This document shows positions 15,726 to 24,628 of a stretch of 46,297 nucleotides of DNA, piece by piece. Every line of letters starts with the position of its first letter. Position 1 is the first letter of the stretch. The position numbers were made by a program, and so were the translations under genes. The DNA is from an uncultured Paraglaciecola sp. (GTDB taxonomy: Bacteria > Pseudomonadota > Gammaproteobacteria > Enterobacterales > Alteromonadaceae), in assembly GCF_913020055.1 (NCBI RefSeq), contig NZ_CAJWCF010000024.1:1-46297 (forward strand). Reading direction: 5' to 3'. The notes under the pieces were generated by a model, which was not told where the DNA came from, did not search any database, and saw only the letters and a list, made by a program, of their open reading frames with translations.

Positions 15726-16490
15726 ATGCATGATCAGCAACAATTTTTAGATAAAGTGGTTTTGGTAACAGGGGCTTCTGGGGGCATAGGAGAGGCCGTT
15801 GCTAAAGCTTTTGCCAATCAAGGAGCGAAAGTTGTACTAGCTGATATTGACAGTCAAGGTCAACAAGTGGCGAAGGATATAAATGATTTAGGCCATAGCG
15901 CAGTATTTCAGCATTGTGATGTGAGTAGTGCCGTTTCGGTTAAGGCATTATTCGACTTTATTGAAGATACTTACGGCAGATTAGATGTTGCTTTTAATAA
16001 TGCCGGAATTGACATTGAATCAAGCAGGTTAGCCGAAAGTGATGAAGCGACCTATGACAAAATTATGGATATCAATGTGAAAGGGGTGTGGTTATGTATG
16101 CGCCAGGCTATAACAATAATGCTCAAAACAGGTGGCGGTTCGATTGTGAATACTGCATCTGTAGCTGGGCTAGGTGCGGCGCCTACTATGAGTATCTATG
16201 CCGCCAGTAAACATGCGGTAGTTGGATTAACCAAGTCTGCTGCGGTTGAATATGCAAAAAAAGGGATTCGAGTGAATGCGATTTGTCCCGCGGTGATTAA
16301 CACGAATATGTATCAACGAGCCATGGCCGGAGACGCTAAAAAAGCCAAAGCCATTGAGGCCATGCATCCGGTAGGGCGAGTAGGTCAAACCAATGAAGTG
16401 GTATCTGGGGTTTTGTATTTATGTTCTGATGCTGCAAGTTTTACTACTGGTATTACTTTGCCAATAGATGGCGGTTCTACAGCAATATAA
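15726..16490 (+). CDS. short-chain dehydrogenase/reductase (SDR) family oxidoreductase
   Basis: The 254-residue cytosolic enzyme is a classical SDR: cofactor motif TGASGGIG (residues 15-22), Asp at the end of beta2 (VVLADID) suggesting NAD(H), NNAG (91-94), catalytic Ser145, Tyr158 and Lys162 (YAASK), and the C-terminal GSGIT-like PIDGG end. The similarity is to glucose-1-dehydrogenase-like and general 2,5-diketo-type SDRs; the substrate is unknown. ATG 15726, preceded by GGAAAA, is the start; upstream in-frame ATG would add a non-homologous 19 residues. Confidence 0.88.
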   Translation: MHDQQQFLDKVVLVTGASGGIGEAVAKAFANQGAKVVLADIDSQGQQVAKDINDLGHSAVFQHCDVSSAVSVKALFDFIEDTYGRLDVAFNNAGIDIESSRLAESDEATYDKIMDINVKGVWLCMRQAITIMLKTGGGSIVNTASVAGLGAAPTMSIYAASKHAVVGLTKSAAVEYAKKGIRVNAICPAVINTNMYQRAMAGDAKKAKAIEAMHPVGRVGQTNEVVSGVLYLCSDAASFTTGITLPIDGGSTAI

Positions 16491-16538
16491 TCTAACCTGA
16501 TGATGAATTCGTATAACGATCCTTTGGCGACAGATATA

Positions 16539-17543
16539 TTATTTGTCGTCGTTGGTAAACCATAATTCTGGCCGGTCGAATGGAATGCTTTTTGGTAAAT
16601 CCGGATTTGTAATCGTAATTACCCTGCGATTATTGATGTCTGCTTTTTCGAGGTCATCGGTATAAAATTCATAAAATAGAGCTTTAAGTGAACCATCACT
16701 CACCATTTTCTCTAATCCAGCTTCAATACGCTCAGCTAAGCGGACTTCATTCGGTGAAACAAAAATATAAGTGGGTGCCGGTAGAAAAATGATTAATTGA
16801 GGTTCAACTATCACTTTATTCGGTTGGCGAACTGCAATTTCGTCATATATTTCATTAATGCCGCGAGGTATATAATCAATGACGTTATGATTTAACATAT
16901 TATACAGGCCATCAAGAGACACTAATTCGTAGTGGCTGAAAGACTGCTTTTTGAATATATCAGTTGTGGCCCATCCTACCCGCAATCCTGCGGCTAATTT
17001 TTTAAGTTCGCTCAATTCTGTGACTGTTGAAAACTTATTGAGATTATTTTCATGAATTGCTAATACTCGGTAATTGAGAATCCCTCGGCGAATTGGGATT
17101 CGAATGGGAATTGTGGCTTCTTCCCGTTCCTGAGTAGTGACACCTATAAATAAGTTTATAATTTTGCCTGATTGGACTTCAGACGCAGTGCGTGCAGAAG
17201 TTGTGAATAGTTCAATATACTCGACTTTGTAGGGACCGTGAGTAGCCACTGTTTTTTCTAAGGCTAGGGACAAGACCCTATTTTTATAATGAACTCTTAA
17301 ATCGTTAGTTAGATGAGTAGTATTTGTGCGAACTACGGATGTGGTTAGCACATCGGAAGGCGAAACTTCAGAGGCTTGCAAATTATTAGATTGCGAGTTG
17401 GTACTAAAAGTAAGCAATAGAGTGACAATAAAAAAAGTATGAAAATTAAAGTAGGCCAATACACAATCCAAAAACGTTAGGACACGCGTTAGGTGTGGTA
17501 AATCATAGCAAAGATTGGCGTTTATGCTTGTTTTTTTGCCCAT
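16539..17543 (-). CDS. periplasmic substrate-binding-protein-like (family 3 type), probable sensor or solute binder
   Basis: The 334-residue protein carries a long N-terminus with a hydrophobic segment (CVLAYFNFHTFFIVTLLLTFS, about residues 27-47) that acts as a signal or anchor. The rest resembles a bacterial family 3 solute-binding domain, as in orphan amino-acid-binding-like proteins of Alteromonadales: LHVHYKNRVLSLALEKT-type opening, LAAGLRVGWATTDIFKK, YNMLNHNVIDYIPRG, and a final SDGSLKALFYEFYTDDLEKAD. No permease or ATPase gene adjoins it, so a transport role is not supported. AGCAGG precedes the ATG. The call rests on fold-like motifs rather than a strong signature. Confidence 0.6.
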   Translation of the reverse strand: MGKKTSINANLCYDLPHLTRVLTFLDCVLAYFNFHTFFIVTLLLTFSTNSQSNNLQASEVSPSDVLTTSVVRTNTTHLTNDLRVHYKNRVLSLALEKTVATHGPYKVEYIELFTTSARTASEVQSGKIINLFIGVTTQEREEATIPIRIPIRRGILNYRVLAIHENNLNKFSTVTELSELKKLAAGLRVGWATTDIFKKQSFSHYELVSLDGLYNMLNHNVIDYIPRGINEIYDEIAVRQPNKVIVEPQLIIFLPAPTYIFVSPNEVRLAERIEAGLEKMVSDGSLKALFYEFYTDDLEKADINNRRVITITNPDLPKSIPFDRPELWFTNDDK

Positions 17544-17601
17544 AATATTAGCCTGCTTTAAACGCTAACCACTGTTATGGTGCAGTCTGATTGATTAGTT
17601 T

Positions 17602-17638
17602 TGTATTCGGATTAGTGGTATGCATTAATCCGAATACA
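17602..17638. repeat. 13-bp-arm inverted repeat between yceH and the binding-protein gene
   Basis: TGTATTCGGATTA and TAATCCGAATACA are perfect complements separated by 11 nt. No T-run follows on either strand, although the position after yceH could still serve termination. It lies 59 nt upstream of the binding-protein-like gene, so a regulatory role is possible. Confidence 0.55.
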
Positions 17639-17647
17639 GGGCACTTT

Positions 17648-18337
17648 TTACTCGCTTAGTATATCAACCAGTTCCTTCAATTCGACTAATTGTTTAGTCA
17701 ATTCAGCCACTTGTTGCTCTAGTTGTGTAATGCGCTCTAGGGCATCTTGGGAGGTTGAATCTGCACCTTGAGTAGGATTAGTGGCATTTGTATATACTGC
17801 GACCTGAGGTGCGACTTGTAATCCTTCATCGCCACTAAATAAATGGGCATAACGGGAATCTCGTTTACCAGGTTCTCGGTCTAGTTTGACTACCAACTGT
17901 TCATCGTTTAAGTCGTGTAATTTGTTAAGTGTTGCCTCAATCTCTTCTACATTGTCAAAATCGGCCAAACGGTTGGTGCGAGTTCTTAGTTCGCCTTGGG
18001 TTTGCGGACCGCGCAGCAACATCACGCAGATGATAGCCAACTGTTGGCGGCTAAATTTCAGGTCACTGAATTCGGTATTACAGAAACGATGTTTGTACTT
18101 TACAACGCGACTTCCTGATCCAGTATGTTCGAGGATCAGTTTTTTATCTCTAAGCTCATCCAAAACATTCTGCACCTCTGATTCACTGAGGTTCATCACT
18201 GGTTCTCTGTTACTTTTTTGGTTACAACCTAAAGTTAACCCATTTAGAGATAAGGGATACTGGTCAGGTGTAGTGACTTCTTTTTCGAGTAATACACCGA
18301 TAAGTCGAGCTTGAATTGGTGTGAGTTGAATAAGCAT
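17648..18337 (-). CDS. yceH: YceH family protein (UPF0502/DUF480)
   Basis: The 229-residue protein matches YceH: LTPIQARLIGVLLEKEVTTPDQYPLSLNGL, then CNQKSNREPVMNLSE and SRQQLAIICVMLLRGPQTQGELRTRT mark two winged-helix domains, and a C-terminal coiled coil (ITQLEQQVAELTKQLVELKELVDIL) ends the protein. Function is unknown; the fold suggests DNA or protein binding. It lies 25 nt downstream of the ABC1 kinase gene, so both are probably in one transcript. Confidence 0.93.
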   Translation of the reverse strand: MLIQLTPIQARLIGVLLEKEVTTPDQYPLSLNGLTLGCNQKSNREPVMNLSESEVQNVLDELRDKKLILEHTGSGSRVVKYKHRFCNTEFSDLKFSRQQLAIICVMLLRGPQTQGELRTRTNRLADFDNVEEIEATLNKLHDLNDEQLVVKLDREPGKRDSRYAHLFSGDEGLQVAPQVAVYTNATNPTQGADSTSQDALERITQLEQQVAELTKQLVELKELVDILSE

Positions 18338-18362
18338 TTAGGTGTCCTTTAGTAACGCTATT

Positions 18363-19682
18363 TTATGCCCTATTATAAGGCGTGAACAGACTTTGCATAT
18401 CCACTTTAGCCTTTAATTTTATGGCCAACAAAAATAATCCGCCTAGTTTACGATGTAAAAATATCGCGTTGGCCGAGGGAGTGTGTGCGTACTCTTTCTC
18501 AAGTCCTAATTGTATGCCCTGAGTTTGTAACCTTGAGGACAAGTCAGAACTAGCAAAGTCATAGGGGGACTCGGCATACAGAGGTTCACAGGCCATATAA
18601 GCCAAATCGGTGATGTTTTGCTGAACCTTTTCAGGTAAATCCTGCCTGATTAAACCTATATCTAAGATTGCCTGACGGATCTGGTTTTTGTCGTGATGAC
18701 TCGCACCTTGCATAAGTTGACGATAACCTTCGGCCATCTGAGATGTGTAAGTGCGTGTCGCTCCAAAATCTAAAAGCACGATTTTTTGGGTTTCTTGGTC
18801 ATATTGATAGTTGGCAAAATTAGGGTCGGTTTGCACTAGTTGAAAATCAAATAACTCTTTAAAAAACAATCGCATTAATTGACTCATTACCCGATCACGT
18901 GTTTCTTGTGACTGATTAACTAATTGCTCTATTGGTAAACCATCAATAAAACTCATTGCAAGCACAGTGCCTGAACTAAACTCTTTATCCAAAATAGGCA
19001 TGATAAAAGCATCGTCATTTTCAATAACTGCGGCATATTGATCCAAGTACTGACCTTCAAGTGTATAATCTGCCTCATCGTGAAGCTGTTTTTTAGCTTC
19101 CGCCAACAATGGCTTAATATCCAGACTCTTAGGTAATAGCCCCGTCATTTTAATGAGAGTAGCGACATTATCCACATCACTATTAATACTTTGTTTAATT
19201 CCTGGATATTGAATTTTAATGGCCAGACGTTTTAAGTCTTGAGTGATGACTTTATGTACTTGACCTATTGAGGCTGCTGCTATGGGTTGTAGCGGGAATT
19301 GAATGAATTGTTTCTTCCAGTCTTGTCCCCACTGAGACTCGAGTAAACTAATCAATTCATTTTCAGGCATGGATTTGGCGTCAGAGCGTAATCGAGCTAA
19401 TAAATCGGTTAATTCGGCAGGCAACATATCACCTGCATCCATAGATATCATTTGACCTACTTTCATCGCAGCACCGCGCATTTGCGCGAGTTGGTCGGCA
19501 ACACGCATGGCATTGCCGGGTGTCAGGAGTAAATCCTTAATTTTAGGCCGATTACCTTTGGCTAATTCGCTAACGCCTTCTGCTAAAATGTTTCCCGCCA
19601 CTCGCCCTGCTAAAGAACTGAGTTTCCCCAATCGACTTAATCGTCCCTTTGGGATAGAGGCTGTATCTGTCTTTTTTTGCAT
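18363..19682 (-). CDS. ABC1/UbiB-family atypical kinase
   Basis: The 439-residue protein belongs to the ABC1/ADCK/UbiB family: the KxGQ motif is AAMKVGQMIS, the alanine-rich loop is AAASIGQVH, and further kinase landmarks are LAIKIQYPG (ATP-binding Lys), QTDPNFANY (catalytic segment) and VLLDFGATR (the DFG). It is shorter than UbiB and lacks its C-terminal membrane helices, and it is not next to ubiE or ubiJ. It is therefore more likely a second ABC1 family member than the ubiquinone-synthesis UbiB. Downstream yceH follows after 25 nt. Confidence 0.88.
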   Translation of the reverse strand: MQKKTDTASIPKGRLSRLGKLSSLAGRVAGNILAEGVSELAKGNRPKIKDLLLTPGNAMRVADQLAQMRGAAMKVGQMISMDAGDMLPAELTDLLARLRSDAKSMPENELISLLESQWGQDWKKQFIQFPLQPIAAASIGQVHKVITQDLKRLAIKIQYPGIKQSINSDVDNVATLIKMTGLLPKSLDIKPLLAEAKKQLHDEADYTLEGQYLDQYAAVIENDDAFIMPILDKEFSSGTVLAMSFIDGLPIEQLVNQSQETRDRVMSQLMRLFFKELFDFQLVQTDPNFANYQYDQETQKIVLLDFGATRTYTSQMAEGYRQLMQGASHHDKNQIRQAILDIGLIRQDLPEKVQQNITDLAYMACEPLYAESPYDFASSDLSSRLQTQGIQLGLEKEYAHTPSANAIFLHRKLGGLFLLAIKLKAKVDMQSLFTPYNRA

Positions 19683-19736
19683 AAAATAAGTGGCCTATTA
19701 AACAGACTAATACGTTGTTTGATGGATTTTAGACCT

Positions 19737-19770
19737 ATACCACCTCTAAACACGGGTGTTGAGGTGGTAT
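19737..19770 (-). terminator. strong hairpin between marR-type gene and ABC1 kinase gene
   Basis: ATACCACCTC / GAGGTGGTAT with inner AACAC / GTGTT forms a stem of about 15 bp with a two-base bulge, 10 nt after the MarR-type stop. No T-run follows on the minus strand, so it may act as a terminator only with other factors, or as an mRNA-stabilising structure. Confidence 0.5.
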
Positions 19771-19779
19771 GGGGATAGA

Positions 19780-20265
19780 CTATTCTGTTGGTGCAACTTC
19801 CTGTAGCACACCCACTTCTAACATGGGGGCCGCATCTAAGTTTTCTGCATCCATCATATAGGCGATACGTTGCATTGTTGAAACTAGTTGGGTTTGCTCC
19901 CATTCTTCCAGTTTTTCAAAACGGTCGATGAAATGTGTCTGTAGTGGTCTTGGTGCATCTTTGACCACAGTCTTTCCTTGTTCTGTAAGGTACAAGCCAA
20001 CTCTACGTTTATCCGTAACTGAGCGTTCTCGAATGACATAGTTACGTGCTTCAAGTCTGTCTAAAATACTGGTTACAGTGGCGGAGCTAAGATTAATACT
20101 GTGAGCTATATCTTTAACCATACAGCCGTCATGTTGATCAATTTCTTTTAGCACTATTAGCTGGGGACTGGTAAGCCCACTTTCTTTGGATAATTTTTTC
20201 GAATAAATTCCGATGGCTCGGGTGACCTTTCTTAATGACACCAATAACTCTTCATATTTTTGCAT
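19780..20265 (-). CDS. MarR family transcriptional regulator
   Basis: The 161-residue protein has the winged helix-turn-helix of the MarR family: GLTSPQLIVLKEIDQHDGCMVKDIAHSINLSSATVTSILDRLEARNYVIRERSVTDKRRVGLYLTEQGKTVV (residues 28-105), with flanking helices for dimerisation. Such proteins usually repress nearby genes and are released by small molecules. The neighbours give no clear effector. An AGGTAGGTG sequence precedes the start, within a short direct repeat of ACCTCT (read on the plus strand). Confidence 0.9.
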   Translation of the reverse strand: MQKYEELLVSLRKVTRAIGIYSKKLSKESGLTSPQLIVLKEIDQHDGCMVKDIAHSINLSSATVTSILDRLEARNYVIRERSVTDKRRVGLYLTEQGKTVVKDAPRPLQTHFIDRFEKLEEWEQTQLVSTMQRIAYMMDAENLDAAPMLEVGVLQEVAPTE

Positions 20266-20736
20266 AACACCTACCTCTAAACACCTCTGAAAGCCGGCTG
20301 ATAAACCTGATTAAAAGGCGCCAGTTTAATGACGCTTAATGTATGAGTAATTAACCTAGAGTTCAATTTTTATATTCAATTTTGTTACTTTGTTTAACTG
20401 TTGATAATGATTCAGTTCTATCTAATTTTCCCTGTTTCAAACTATGTTATATCAATAGTGTAATGGATTTTTTGTGAAAAAATAGTTAGTGTACGAACTA
20501 TTAGTTTGCTGGAAGTTGTTTAGCAAATATTTTTATAGGTTAAAAATACAGTTTTTAGGCCCGTCAGAGGCCTCTCAGTCAAAAGGCTGTATTCGCATCT
20601 AAGCAAAAACCTATCCTCAGTGAGAGTCCATTCTCTAGCTTTAGAGGTTCTTCATTAAATTAGAACAGTAAAACTGGCATTCATGCCTAAATCAATTAAG
20701 CAAGCGTTGAACGACGCAGGGTAAGTAGTTAATTAC
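20266..20736. other. 471-bp region between marR-type gene and proB, with structured proB leader
   Basis: The region holds the divergent promoters of the MarR-type gene and proBA. A long hairpin lies at 20545-20593: AATACAGTTTTT pairs with AAAAGGCTGTATT (12 pairs including two G-U), enclosing a perfect palindrome AGAGGCCTCT (20566-20575). Close to proB a 13-codon frame (20683-20724, MPKSIKQALNDAG) ends 12 nt before the proB ATG. No standard ribosome-binding site precedes proB itself. Confidence 0.5.
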
Positions 20737-21843
20737 ATGAAAAAAGTAAATTGGAAACGTATCGTAATCAAAGTAGGTAGTGCTTTGATTGCCCCACATG
20801 GAAAGGGGTGTAGTAGTCATTATTTATTAGGGATAGCGCAGTTTATCGTTAACTGTCGTACTCAAGGTATTGAGGTGGTCTTAGTCTCCTCTGGTTCAGT
20901 TGCTGCCGGAGCGCATATTTTCCCTGCCGAGTTACAACAAACGGTTTCAGTTAAAAAAGCCATGGCTGCAGCTGGCCAAAGCGAAATGATGGCCACTTGG
21001 GACAAGTTGTTTGATTTTCCAACTGCGCAGATGTTGCTAACGCGATGTGATTTGCGCGATCGAGAGCGTTATGTAAGTGTAAAAAACACAATATTCACGC
21101 TTTTGGAGCACGGTGTACTGCCAATTGTGAATGAGAACGACACAATAGTGACCGATAAGCTGAAAGTGGGAGATAACGATAACTTATCTGCCATAGTGGC
21201 AGCAGCTGCGGATGCAGATGCATTGATTATTTGTTCTGATATTGATGGTTTGTACAATAAAAATCCACATAAACATGAGGACGCGGTTTTATTGCCAAAA
21301 GTGACAGCAATAGATGCCGAAATTTATGCGATGGCCGACGGTGCCACTAGTGCGGTAGGTACTGGGGGAATGTTAACCAAAGTTCAGGCCGCTGAAAAGG
21401 CGACATTACACGGTATCGATACCTACATAGTGAATGGTTTTACTGAGTTAACCTTCAACATGTTACTCAAAGGTGAAAACCCAGGTACACACTTTTCCTC
21501 AGACCCTTCACCTATGCAAGAACATTTGCATTGGATGACACATACCTCAACTGCACGAGGAGAAATGATTGTAGAAGACAACTTTGCAGCCAAACTGGAT
21601 GCACATAGCGAACAGCTTACCAGTGATGATTTAGTTGATATCAAGGGCGAATTTGCAGTTGGTGACACGATTTTAGTACGTAAACACGATGGCACAAAGC
21701 TGGCAAAAGCCCAGTCGAATTACAGTAGCTGTTTACTTAACTTTATTACCAATCAAGAAGATCAAGAATTCGCAAATGAATTTCAGCAACAAACAGGCCC
21801 CATCATTTCAGATCAAAATGTCGCGTTATTGGAGAAAGAATGA
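20737..21843 (+). CDS. proB: glutamate 5-kinase
   Basis: ProB phosphorylates glutamate in the first step of proline synthesis. The 368-residue protein has the amino-acid kinase domain (WKRIVIKVGSALIAPHGKG, VLVSSGSVAAGAHIF, PIVNENDTIV, FGDNDNLSAIVA-type VGDNDNLSAIVAAAADADALIICSDIDGLY, GTGGMLTKVQAAEKA) and a C-terminal PUA domain (from about residue 285). Proline feedback inhibition is known for the family. It overlaps proA by four bases (ATGA). No strong Shine-Dalgarno sequence precedes ATG 20737; the small leader frame upstream may supply ribosomes by reinitiation. Confidence 0.96.
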   Translation: MKKVNWKRIVIKVGSALIAPHGKGCSSHYLLGIAQFIVNCRTQGIEVVLVSSGSVAAGAHIFPAELQQTVSVKKAMAAAGQSEMMATWDKLFDFPTAQMLLTRCDLRDRERYVSVKNTIFTLLEHGVLPIVNENDTIVTDKLKVGDNDNLSAIVAAAADADALIICSDIDGLYNKNPHKHEDAVLLPKVTAIDAEIYAMADGATSAVGTGGMLTKVQAAEKATLHGIDTYIVNGFTELTFNMLLKGENPGTHFSSDPSPMQEHLHWMTHTSTARGEMIVEDNFAAKLDAHSEQLTSDDLVDIKGEFAVGDTILVRKHDGTKLAKAQSNYSSCLLNFITNQEDQEFANEFQQQTGPIISDQNVALLEKE

Positions 21844-23078
21844 GTATTATTAAGGCGCTAACTCAAGGCGCAGTAAAAGCATCTAAGATCTTAGATGAGT
21901 CAATCAAAAATCAAGTGTTACGTGCGATGGCTAAAGCATTGCGTGAGCAAAAACAAACTATCCTTGTAGCTAACGAGAAAGACTTAACGTTAGCGAAACA
22001 AAACGCGCTGAGTGGTTCGATGATAGACCGCCTAACGCTTAACGATGAAAGAATTGAGTCAATGGCGGCAGGGCTCGAGGTGATAGCCGAATTGGCCGAT
22101 CCAGTTGGCGCTGAACGAGTGGTCAGTGAACGTCCTAATGGATTACAGATTCGTAAGATGCGTGTGCCTCTTGGTGTGGTCTGTATGATTTTTGAAGCTC
22201 GCCCTAATGTGACAGCAGATGCTGGGGCTCTATGCTTTAAATCTGGCAACGCAGTTATTTTGCGTGGTGGAAAAGAGGCATTAATCTCTAGTTTGGCTAT
22301 CGCAAAAGTTTTACAAGGTGTGTTAATTAAATTTGATTTGCCACCCGAGCTTATTACTGTAGTGCCCGATCCTAGTCGTGATTTGATGTTTGAGTTAATG
22401 CAACAACGGGACAGTATCGATGTCATCATCCCAAGAGGTGGTGAAGGCCTAATTAACTTTGTAACTGATAACAGCAAAGTACCTGTTATTCAGCATTACA
22501 AAGGTGTTTGTCATCTTTATATTGATAAAGAAGCCGATCTTAATGTTGCAATGAATTTATTAATCAACGGTAAAACCCAGAGAACGGGTGTATGTAATGC
22601 AATTGAAGCTCTGTTAGTCGACAAGTCAATTGCCGCTGAATTTTTGCCTAACGTTGCTGAAAAACTCAAAGAAAAGCAAGTCAAAATAAACGCTTGTAAT
22701 GCAGCCAGCCAATATTTTAGCAATGCGACAGTTTTAACGGTTGATGATTTTGGCCAGGAGTACCTAGACTTAGAGATCGCCATTCGAATTGTTGATGGTG
22801 TTGATGAAGCGATGGCGCATATTGACCGATTTGGTAGTCACCATACGGAAGTGATTTGTAGCAAAAACGAACTAACCTCTAGACGTTTTCAACGTTCTGT
22901 TGATGCATCGGTAGTAATGGTCAATGCTTCTTCGCGATTTTCTGATGGCAGTGAGCTCGGATTAGGTGCTGAAATTGGTATCGCCACAACCAAGCTCCAT
23001 GCTTACGGGCCAATGGGGTTAGAATCGCTAACCACCGAGAAATATTTGGTGATGGGTGACGGCCAAATACGCGCTTAA
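21840..23078 (+). CDS. proA: gamma-glutamyl phosphate reductase
   Basis: ProA reduces gamma-glutamyl phosphate to glutamate semialdehyde with NADPH, the second step of proline synthesis. The 412-residue enzyme has the family landmarks: VPLGVVCMIFEARPNVTADAGALCFKSGNAVILRGGKEA, the catalytic Cys in TQRTGVCNAIEALLVD, and the end GPMGLESLTTEKYLVMGDGQIR. It starts inside the proB stop (ATGA), so proB and proA are translationally coupled, which suits handing over a labile intermediate. Confidence 0.97.
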   Translation: MSIIKALTQGAVKASKILDESIKNQVLRAMAKALREQKQTILVANEKDLTLAKQNALSGSMIDRLTLNDERIESMAAGLEVIAELADPVGAERVVSERPNGLQIRKMRVPLGVVCMIFEARPNVTADAGALCFKSGNAVILRGGKEALISSLAIAKVLQGVLIKFDLPPELITVVPDPSRDLMFELMQQRDSIDVIIPRGGEGLINFVTDNSKVPVIQHYKGVCHLYIDKEADLNVAMNLLINGKTQRTGVCNAIEALLVDKSIAAEFLPNVAEKLKEKQVKINACNAASQYFSNATVLTVDDFGQEYLDLEIAIRIVDGVDEAMAHIDRFGSHHTEVICSKNELTSRRFQRSVDASVVMVNASSRFSDGSELGLGAEIGIATTKLHAYGPMGLESLTTEKYLVMGDGQIRA

Positions 23079-23087
23079 TTAGCTATC

Positions 23088-23121
23088 AATAACAGGACGA
23101 AATTTTCGTCCTGTTATTTTT
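23088..23121. terminator. terminator after proBA, between convergent genes
   Basis: AATAACAGGACGAA pairs with TTCGTCCTGTTATT, followed by TTTTT on the plus strand and a T-rich flank on the minus strand. It ends proBA and may also end the convergent M28 peptidase gene. Confidence 0.88.
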
Positions 23122-23140
23122 GTCTTAGATTATATTATTG

Positions 23141-24517
23141 TTATTCGCCAAATGCTCCTGCAGCGCCGGGAAACACCACTGGACTCTCAAAACCCTCTTT
23201 GCTCACACTTGCGACACCAAAGAAGTAATTGTCTATTACCACATTTTCTAAGGTGTATTCGGTAACGTCTCCTACAAACTTACTGTATTGCCATTGAGGT
23301 GCGTCGGTGTAACGCCAATAAATTTTGTACCCAGCCAGTTGTTTGTTTTGCTTTTTGTCTAAGGCTGCCCAACTTAATGTGGTACTAGGTTGCACGGCTC
23401 CTTTGATACTGACTTCGGCTGGTGGGGAAGGGGCCCATGCCATACCAGCAAGAGAAACCGCATTTAAAGCTGTTAGTTTGGCGGCATATTCGAAATTAAC
23501 ACCTTCAATGGTATCGCCATATGCCACGCCATTTTCAATGCGTAAATCTTGATGCTGACGGTCGTAATGTTCGTTGGTTTCCATGATACGAACGCCCGGA
23601 TAACCTAAATCGTTAAAGGGACGATGGTGGCCTCCACGGCCAAACCTGTCCAAGCGATAAACGACCATAGTATCTAAGTTAGGAATATAGCGGTCTGCCA
23701 TCAAATCGATATAACGGGCCAAGTTGCGACTAGGAGAGTCTACTTCACCGCCTGTATACCGGCGATTTCGCGCTTGTGCGTCAGTTTCGGTGTAGCGAGT
23801 GCCTTCAGCAAAAATTCGAGCCGTGGTATTGTTAATTACTCCGTTGATGCCGGAAATATTACCAATCATGTCGTTGTTCAATACGGCTTTTAAGCGCCAG
23901 CCTTGTTTTTGTGCTGCTTCGGCTAATATTTTGCCGCCAAATAGGCCTTGTTCTTCACCGGCTAGCGCAGCGTAAACAACACTACCGCTAAATTTGTATT
24001 TACTCAGTATGCGAGCTGCTTCTAGTGTACCAGCCACGCCCGAAGCATTGTCGTTTGCGCCAGGTGAATCATCGGTAAAATTCATCACATCTGAAATACG
24101 CGAGTCTATATCGCCAGACATCATAACGTAACGGTTAGGATCGGTGCTTCCAGTTTGCACTGCAATTACACTGACGACTTCAGTCGAATCAGGAATTCGC
24201 TTTTCGCCTTGGATGGTTTGTGACTGAAAATACACCTTTAGACAACCGCCACAGTCTTTAGAAATACTATCAAATTCTGCCTTTATCCAGCGTCTAGCTG
24301 CACCTATACCTCGAGTATCCGATTTAGTTTCGGAAAGGGTGTGACGGGTGCCAAAGCCAACTAACTTACGAATGTCATGTTCAATGCGTTTTGCAGAAAT
24401 CTGTTGTTGAATATCACGTAATGGTTGTTGATCTTTATATTCTAATTCTTTTGCTTGTGTTGTCAGTGCAAAGGTAAAAAGCAAAAAGACAGATAAAATT
24501 GGTTGCGTGGTTCTCAC
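23141..24517 (-). CDS. secreted M28 family zinc aminopeptidase-like protein with C-terminal beta domain
   Basis: The 458-residue product has a signal peptide (RTTQPILSVFLLFTFALTTQAKE) and an M28 catalytic domain: SGDIDSR (136-138), SPGANDNASGVAG (Asp156), AGEEQGLFGG (Glu188/Glu189), NNDMIGN (Asp216) and a late GGHHRPF. A fibronectin III-like module follows (roughly residues 365-455). The usual His-X-Asp first metal motif reads Asp-Ile-Asp here, so the first zinc ligand is altered. It is probably an exported peptidase feeding peptides to the cell. The start is GTG 24517 with GAGGAAGAG just upstream. Confidence 0.85.
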   Translation of the reverse strand: MRTTQPILSVFLLFTFALTTQAKELEYKDQQPLRDIQQQISAKRIEHDIRKLVGFGTRHTLSETKSDTRGIGAARRWIKAEFDSISKDCGGCLKVYFQSQTIQGEKRIPDSTEVVSVIAVQTGSTDPNRYVMMSGDIDSRISDVMNFTDDSPGANDNASGVAGTLEAARILSKYKFSGSVVYAALAGEEQGLFGGKILAEAAQKQGWRLKAVLNNDMIGNISGINGVINNTTARIFAEGTRYTETDAQARNRRYTGGEVDSPSRNLARYIDLMADRYIPNLDTMVVYRLDRFGRGGHHRPFNDLGYPGVRIMETNEHYDRQHQDLRIENGVAYGDTIEGVNFEYAAKLTALNAVSLAGMAWAPSPPAEVSIKGAVQPSTTLSWAALDKKQNKQLAGYKIYWRYTDAPQWQYSKFVGDVTEYTLENVVIDNYFFGVASVSKEGFESPVVFPGAAGAFGE

Positions 24518-24628
24518 AATCTCTTCCTCAATGGTTTATTTGTTAATTCAGCATACTTTAACGTGTTTTGAACTGATATTGTGCATAACTAGAATTCATT
24601 ATCTCTGAACTGGCAATTAACTATCACT

